A stretch of DNA of 64,000 nucleotides from Chrysaora quinquecirrha (lineage: Eukaryota; Cnidaria; Scyphozoa; Semaeostomeae; Pelagiidae). A program made the position numbers and the translations under genes. Positions within the stretch are counted from its first letter, which is position 1. Each line of letters starts with the position of its first letter. Below are positions 60,739-64,000 of the stretch, piece by piece. The stretch covers positions 6,203,128 through 6,267,127 of the forward strand of contig JACTAT010000006.1 in NCBI GenBank assembly GCA_014526335.1, written 5' to 3'. The notes below the pieces were generated by a model. It saw only the letters and a list, made by a program, of their open reading frames with translations. It was not told the origin of the DNA and did no database searches.

Positions 60739-61314
60739 GGACATCCACCAAGCTCCTTGACGCAATCATAAAAGTACTTCCCAACAACGCGTGGATTGTT
60801 GTTTGATCTTCTTACCACAAGCCATAGAATACGTCGGCTGTATCCGATCACTGCTCCGTGAATGGCTTCAATTTATCATATCCGTCAGCATGCCAGCATT
60901 CATTTGCCCAGAGGATGTATAACGTCTTATTTTCAAGCGCCTGCGTCTCCTTTCCTCTGCTCCTTCTGGATCTAATTCCTTTAAAACATCTTGAACTATT
61001 CTTCTCGGTACTGCCAGACCATACTTAAAACGTAGCGTATGCCAAACACTACTATAACCTGTTACACAACTTGGACCATCTAGTTAACTTCTAATAATTT
61101 CTCTGAGCTCAGCGTCATTCACATTTCTGGTCCCTTTGCGCTTCAGACCATACATTTTCAAGCTTCTTTTAAACGTTGACAACGACATCTCAATATCATT
61201 ATTCTTTGACAGAAAGCAAATGATAGTTTCATAGTCAAAGCCTGAATAGAAGTACCTGGTTATTATATGCTGAATATTTCTATTTGGATCAGCTTGTTCT
61301 ACCCTTGATACCAT
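60739..61314 (-). pseudogene. Integrase-core transposase, N-terminal piece
   Basis: 61314 starts MVSRVEQADPNRNIQHIITR, then a helix-turn-helix-like segment (YETIICFLSKNNDIEMSLST, FKRSLKMYGLKRKG). After a stop at about 61084 it continues GYSSVWHTLRFKYGLAVPRR and VQDVLKELDPEGAEERRRRR. Then, with frame changes, come CWHADGYDKLK (first catalytic aspartate, HxDGYDKL), GYSRRILWLVVRRSNNNPRV and YDCVKELGGCP. That is exactly where the middle element cuts it. These segments are the expected N-terminal half of animal IS3EU-like integrase transposases. Confidence 0.72.
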
Positions 61315-61495
61315 TCCACAGTTGCAACATCTGTAGGAAGGAAGCAGCTCAAATTGGCAGGATTCTCAGGACATTCTTTGCCCTCTTTGCCTACTACATG
61401 TCACAGAAGCACAAAACATGAGCTAGGCCTGTAGCACTTTCCAATATGCATCGTCGCACATGTGAAACTTTACTTTGAAATATGTACAATCGAAT

Positions 61496-61705
61496 TTTGA
61501 AATGTGTATTCGGGTCTTGAAACCACTATTTTGAAATCTGTAGTGCAATTTTGAAATGAGTAGTGATATTTTGAAATTTGTAGTGATATTTTGAAATGTG
61601 TAGTAGATTTTGAAATGTGTAGTGAAATTTTGAAATGTGTAGCGAGATTTTGAAATGTGTAGTGAGATTATGAAATGTGTAGTGAGATTTTGAAATGTGT
61701 AGTGA
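61496..61705. repeat. 20-bp subterminal repeats, right end
   Basis: About ten copies of GATTTTGAAATGTGTAGTGA, the inverse of the left array, more degenerate toward the inside. Confidence 0.9.
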
Positions 61706-61729
61706 CACTTGTTGGCCACCGTATAATGG

Positions 61730-62809
61730 TGATTATGATGATCATCATCATACAGGGTTGTTGTGAAAAGGCTGTTGTTGCTGTGATGGAGATTGTTTGC
61801 ACTGGGTTTAATCAATGTCCTAACAAAAGTTTGCAGACCATGGACACAAACGGGCTAAGCATTTTGCCAACCAAGTCAAGGATCTGGCTCGCTCGCCTGT
61901 TTGCCGATAAGTTGCATCGTTGGAAGAGCAGACTTGCCTTGGAACCAGAGGAGGGTAACAATAGCGATCATAAATTTATGAAATGTTTACTACTCAAATG
62001 AGCAACCCAGTACGGTGAGCCAGACTGCTAGCTAGACGACCTTCTTGCAACTTCTTCCTTCTTTACAGTGGAAAAAGCAGAATTGTACAGAAGAAGAAAG
62101 AAGACATTGTAGTTGAACATGGGCAATTTTTCCAGTGTGTTCCTTGAGAAAATTATCAGGATAACTCACTTAATGGTAGGTTAACAGAAAGGCAGAAGAG
62201 TCCAAATACTAGTTTGGAAAAAAATCTGAATCGTTACATTTTGAAGTTTATCAAAATCAGAATCGGAAGAATGGATATGCTGAAGAGGAATAAAAGGCAT
62301 ATAACAAGGTACAATCCAAAATAATCATTTGACAACATTAAGGATAGAAAACTGAATCGCGGAAAAGAAGGAGTAAATGAATAAAACTTAACGATGATTT
62401 TCAACAAAGCAAACGTAAATAAGTTACAGATGTAGTGAACCCAATACAACGTTTTACAATATTATCACAAAGAGAGGAGAGTGAATAATTTAGTGTCGGA
62501 ATAAGACGGCACTGAGCATGAGCAAACTTCTAAGACACTGATTTTGTAGAACATTCTGGGCGTGCGTGTAATTGATTTCAACGTATTAGAAGCGGCGATT
62601 ATTTGGGAGTGGCAATGAAAAGAAACAGTGCATCAAAAGAGCATTTACCGTATTCACAGACTATTATCGAGTTCAGAGCAAGTCTTTAAAGAAAGTTATG
62701 GAGAAAATAGCGACAGATAACAAAGGTTGCTTATTTAGAGTGATGTAAGAAAGGTGATAGCATATAACTACTTTCGGGAAAAAAATGCGATTAATCAGCC
62801 CCATTATAC
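61730..62809. other. No gene recognised
   Basis: A short open frame at 61790-62001 (PTKSRIWLARLFADKLHRWK) has no recognised domain. The remainder is AT-rich. Confidence 0.4.
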
Positions 62810-63130
62810 TTTAGCTTTGTCCCAAGTCTTATTTAGCTAACTTTTACCGTTTTCGAGATACCTTACCCCCCCCCAGCCCCTAGTCTTTACAAGTCTAAAA
62901 ACGCCCAGTGTGAACAGGGTAAGAAAAATTGGTGTAATAAAATCAGTGTGAACAGGGTAAGAAAAACTGGTGTAATAAAAATAAGGGAGTTCAAGCAATA
63001 GTAATAATAAAAAATAGAATATATAAATATGATTTATGAGTACCAATGCGAATATCAATAACTGATGTATCGGTCATATTATTGATACGCTTATGTTCTA
63101 ACGGAAAGGAAGTACCAACAATACAAAAAA
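62810..63130. repeat. Dispersed repeat family, copy 3
   Basis: Shares with 21170-21500 the landmarks TTAGCTTTGTCCCAAGT, CTTTTACCGTTTTCGAGATAC and CCCAGTGTGAACAGGG, and GGAAAGGAAGTACCAACAATAC. CAGTGTGAACAGGGTAAGAAAAA is duplicated at 62908 and 62945. Shorter than the other copies. Confidence 0.65.
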
Positions 63131-63224
63131 CATAGGGGCCCTATGGGCATGTTCGAAGAACGACTCTGGTTGAATATAGCTATTTCGGTCAAATGATGAA
63201 AGATGTTTATCAGTATGCACAACG

Positions 63225-63790
63225 ATGAAGATAATTATTATCATGATTATGGTGGTGGTTATGATGATGATGTTGATGACCACGATGATCATGATACTGG
63301 TTGGTAGGGGTGATTGTGGTGGTAGGGTGGATGTGGTGGTGGTGGTAGAGGTGGTTGTGGTGCTGAAGGTAGGGGTGCTTGTGGTGGTAGTGATAGGGGT
63401 GATCGTGGTGATGGTTGTAGGGGTGGTTGTGGTGCTGAAGGTAGGGGTGCTTGTGGTGGTTGTGATAGGGGGTCATCGTGGTGATGTTTGTAGGGGTGGT
63501 TGTGCTAGTGGTGATAGGGGGTGGCGATGATGATAAAGGTGGTCGTGGTGATGGTTGTAGGGGTTGTTGTGGTGGTGGTTATAGGGGGGTGGTGGTGGTG
63601 ATAAGGGTGGTGGTGGTGGTTGTAGGGGTGATTGTGGTGGTGGGGCCGTTCCTTTAGGTCTTGCCGCAGCCACACCATCATGATAGTGATGGTAATCATG
63701 ATGATTATGATGGTGATTAATATTATTCTTATTATTATTATTATTATTATGACGATTTTCATGGTGAGGATGATAATAATGATGATTTGT
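63225..63790. repeat. (GTG)n / (ATG)n low-complexity tract
   Basis: GTGGTGGT-rich sequence with recurring GTAGGGGTG(A/G)TTGTGGTG units (about every 30-60 bp), followed by ATT/ATG triplets at 63660-63790. Open frames here on both strands (poly-His, poly-Met/Ile) are repeat artefacts. Confidence 0.85.
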
Positions 63791-64000
63791 TTTGAAAACT
63801 GTTTTGAAATTGCCGCTCTTTGCCAAGACTCTTTGATCAATGTTGAGAATGCATCAAATTTCATTTACCAATCCAATGTGGCAATTTGCCAGTTTCATAT
63901 GGTAAACAACAGAGTCATATGCAATCAAGCTTGTACGAGGAGAAAAATTGTCACATGACCTTAAATTGACACAGGGGCTTGCTGGCCGCGATTCTGAAGA

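Larger units (their letters stand above)
48893..61723. mobile_element. 12.8-kb IS3EU-like DNA transposon (outer layer)
   Basis: Terminal inverted repeats start TACGGTGGCC at 48893 and end GGCCACCGTA at 61723, continued inward by 20-bp subterminal repeats. The flanking hexamers TAATGT (48887-48892) and TAATGG (61724-61729) fit a 6-bp target duplication with one change. TAY...RTA ends plus 6-bp duplications are the published signature of the IS3EU superfamily. The element carries an integrase-core transposase (minus, starting near the right end) and a HECT-like remnant (plus, starting near the left end), so the two genes converge. The transposase is split by the 51080-60738 element. Without that insertion the element would be about 3.2 kb. 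Confidence 0.8.

Noticed and set aside
63210..63864. Several His-, Pro- and Met-rich open frames
   Set aside because: They are artefacts of the GTG/ATG repeat tract.

Overview
The window is eukaryotic: AT-rich, with spliced genes (GT-AG introns plus one GC-AG intron), long microsatellites and almost no coding sequence that is not transposon-derived. The mixture of families (animal-type CACTA/EnSpm, an Academ-like DUF6589 + RecQ helicase pair, Penelope-like elements, DIRS with tyrosine recombinase, an IS3EU-like integrase, CR1/L2-type LINEs) is what one sees in a marine invertebrate, most likely a cnidarian such as an anemone or coral. That assignment is inference from element content only. 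No ordinary host housekeeping gene was recognised.

Layout. 1-2642: exons of an unrecognised minus-strand gene. 3286-10628: a plus-strand 13-exon CACTA-type transposase gene of about 884 codons, open throughout. 11256-11503: four 62-bp tandem repeats. 11569-12956: scrambled LINE remnants. 12978-19045: a Penelope-like element (copy A) split by a 4.6-kb Academ-like element carrying a DUF6589 transposase pseudogene and a convergent RecQ-like helicase pseudogene. 19395-20965 and 31875-33520: two copies of an unclassified 1.6-kb repeat. 21170-27150: non-coding repeats, duplications, microsatellites and two tRNA-like sequences. 27150-30400: Penelope-like copy B, split by a 5'-truncated LINE whose reverse transcriptase frame is still open. 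35351-37870: a foldback element with ~1-kb inverted arms made of 160-bp tandem repeats. 39836-40712: a 98-bp satellite with a four-unit higher-order period. 40960-47340: a DIRS retrotransposon (minus) whose Gag and RT are separated by a plus-strand LINE, which itself carries an unrelated insert.

48893-61723 is the most remarkable region. A 12.8-kb element with TACGGTGGCC termini, subterminal 20-bp repeats and a near-perfect 6-bp target duplication carries a HECT-like fragment and an integrase-core transposase. The transposase is cut in two by a 9.7-kb element with ~300-bp inverted repeats, which encodes a large protein with a PIN/XPG-nuclease-like region. That element in turn contains a 1.5-kb palindromic element with the same TACGGTGGCC termini, a perfect 6-bp CAAAAT target duplication, and a spliceable first exon duplicated in both arms. 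So the outermost and innermost layers belong to one family and an unrelated family lies between them.

The window is best read as a transposon graveyard. Only the CACTA-type transposase gene looks potentially functional, plus the open reading frame of one truncated LINE. The nested insertions give a relative chronology. Repeat boundaries were judged by eye and are approximate unless a target duplication is stated.
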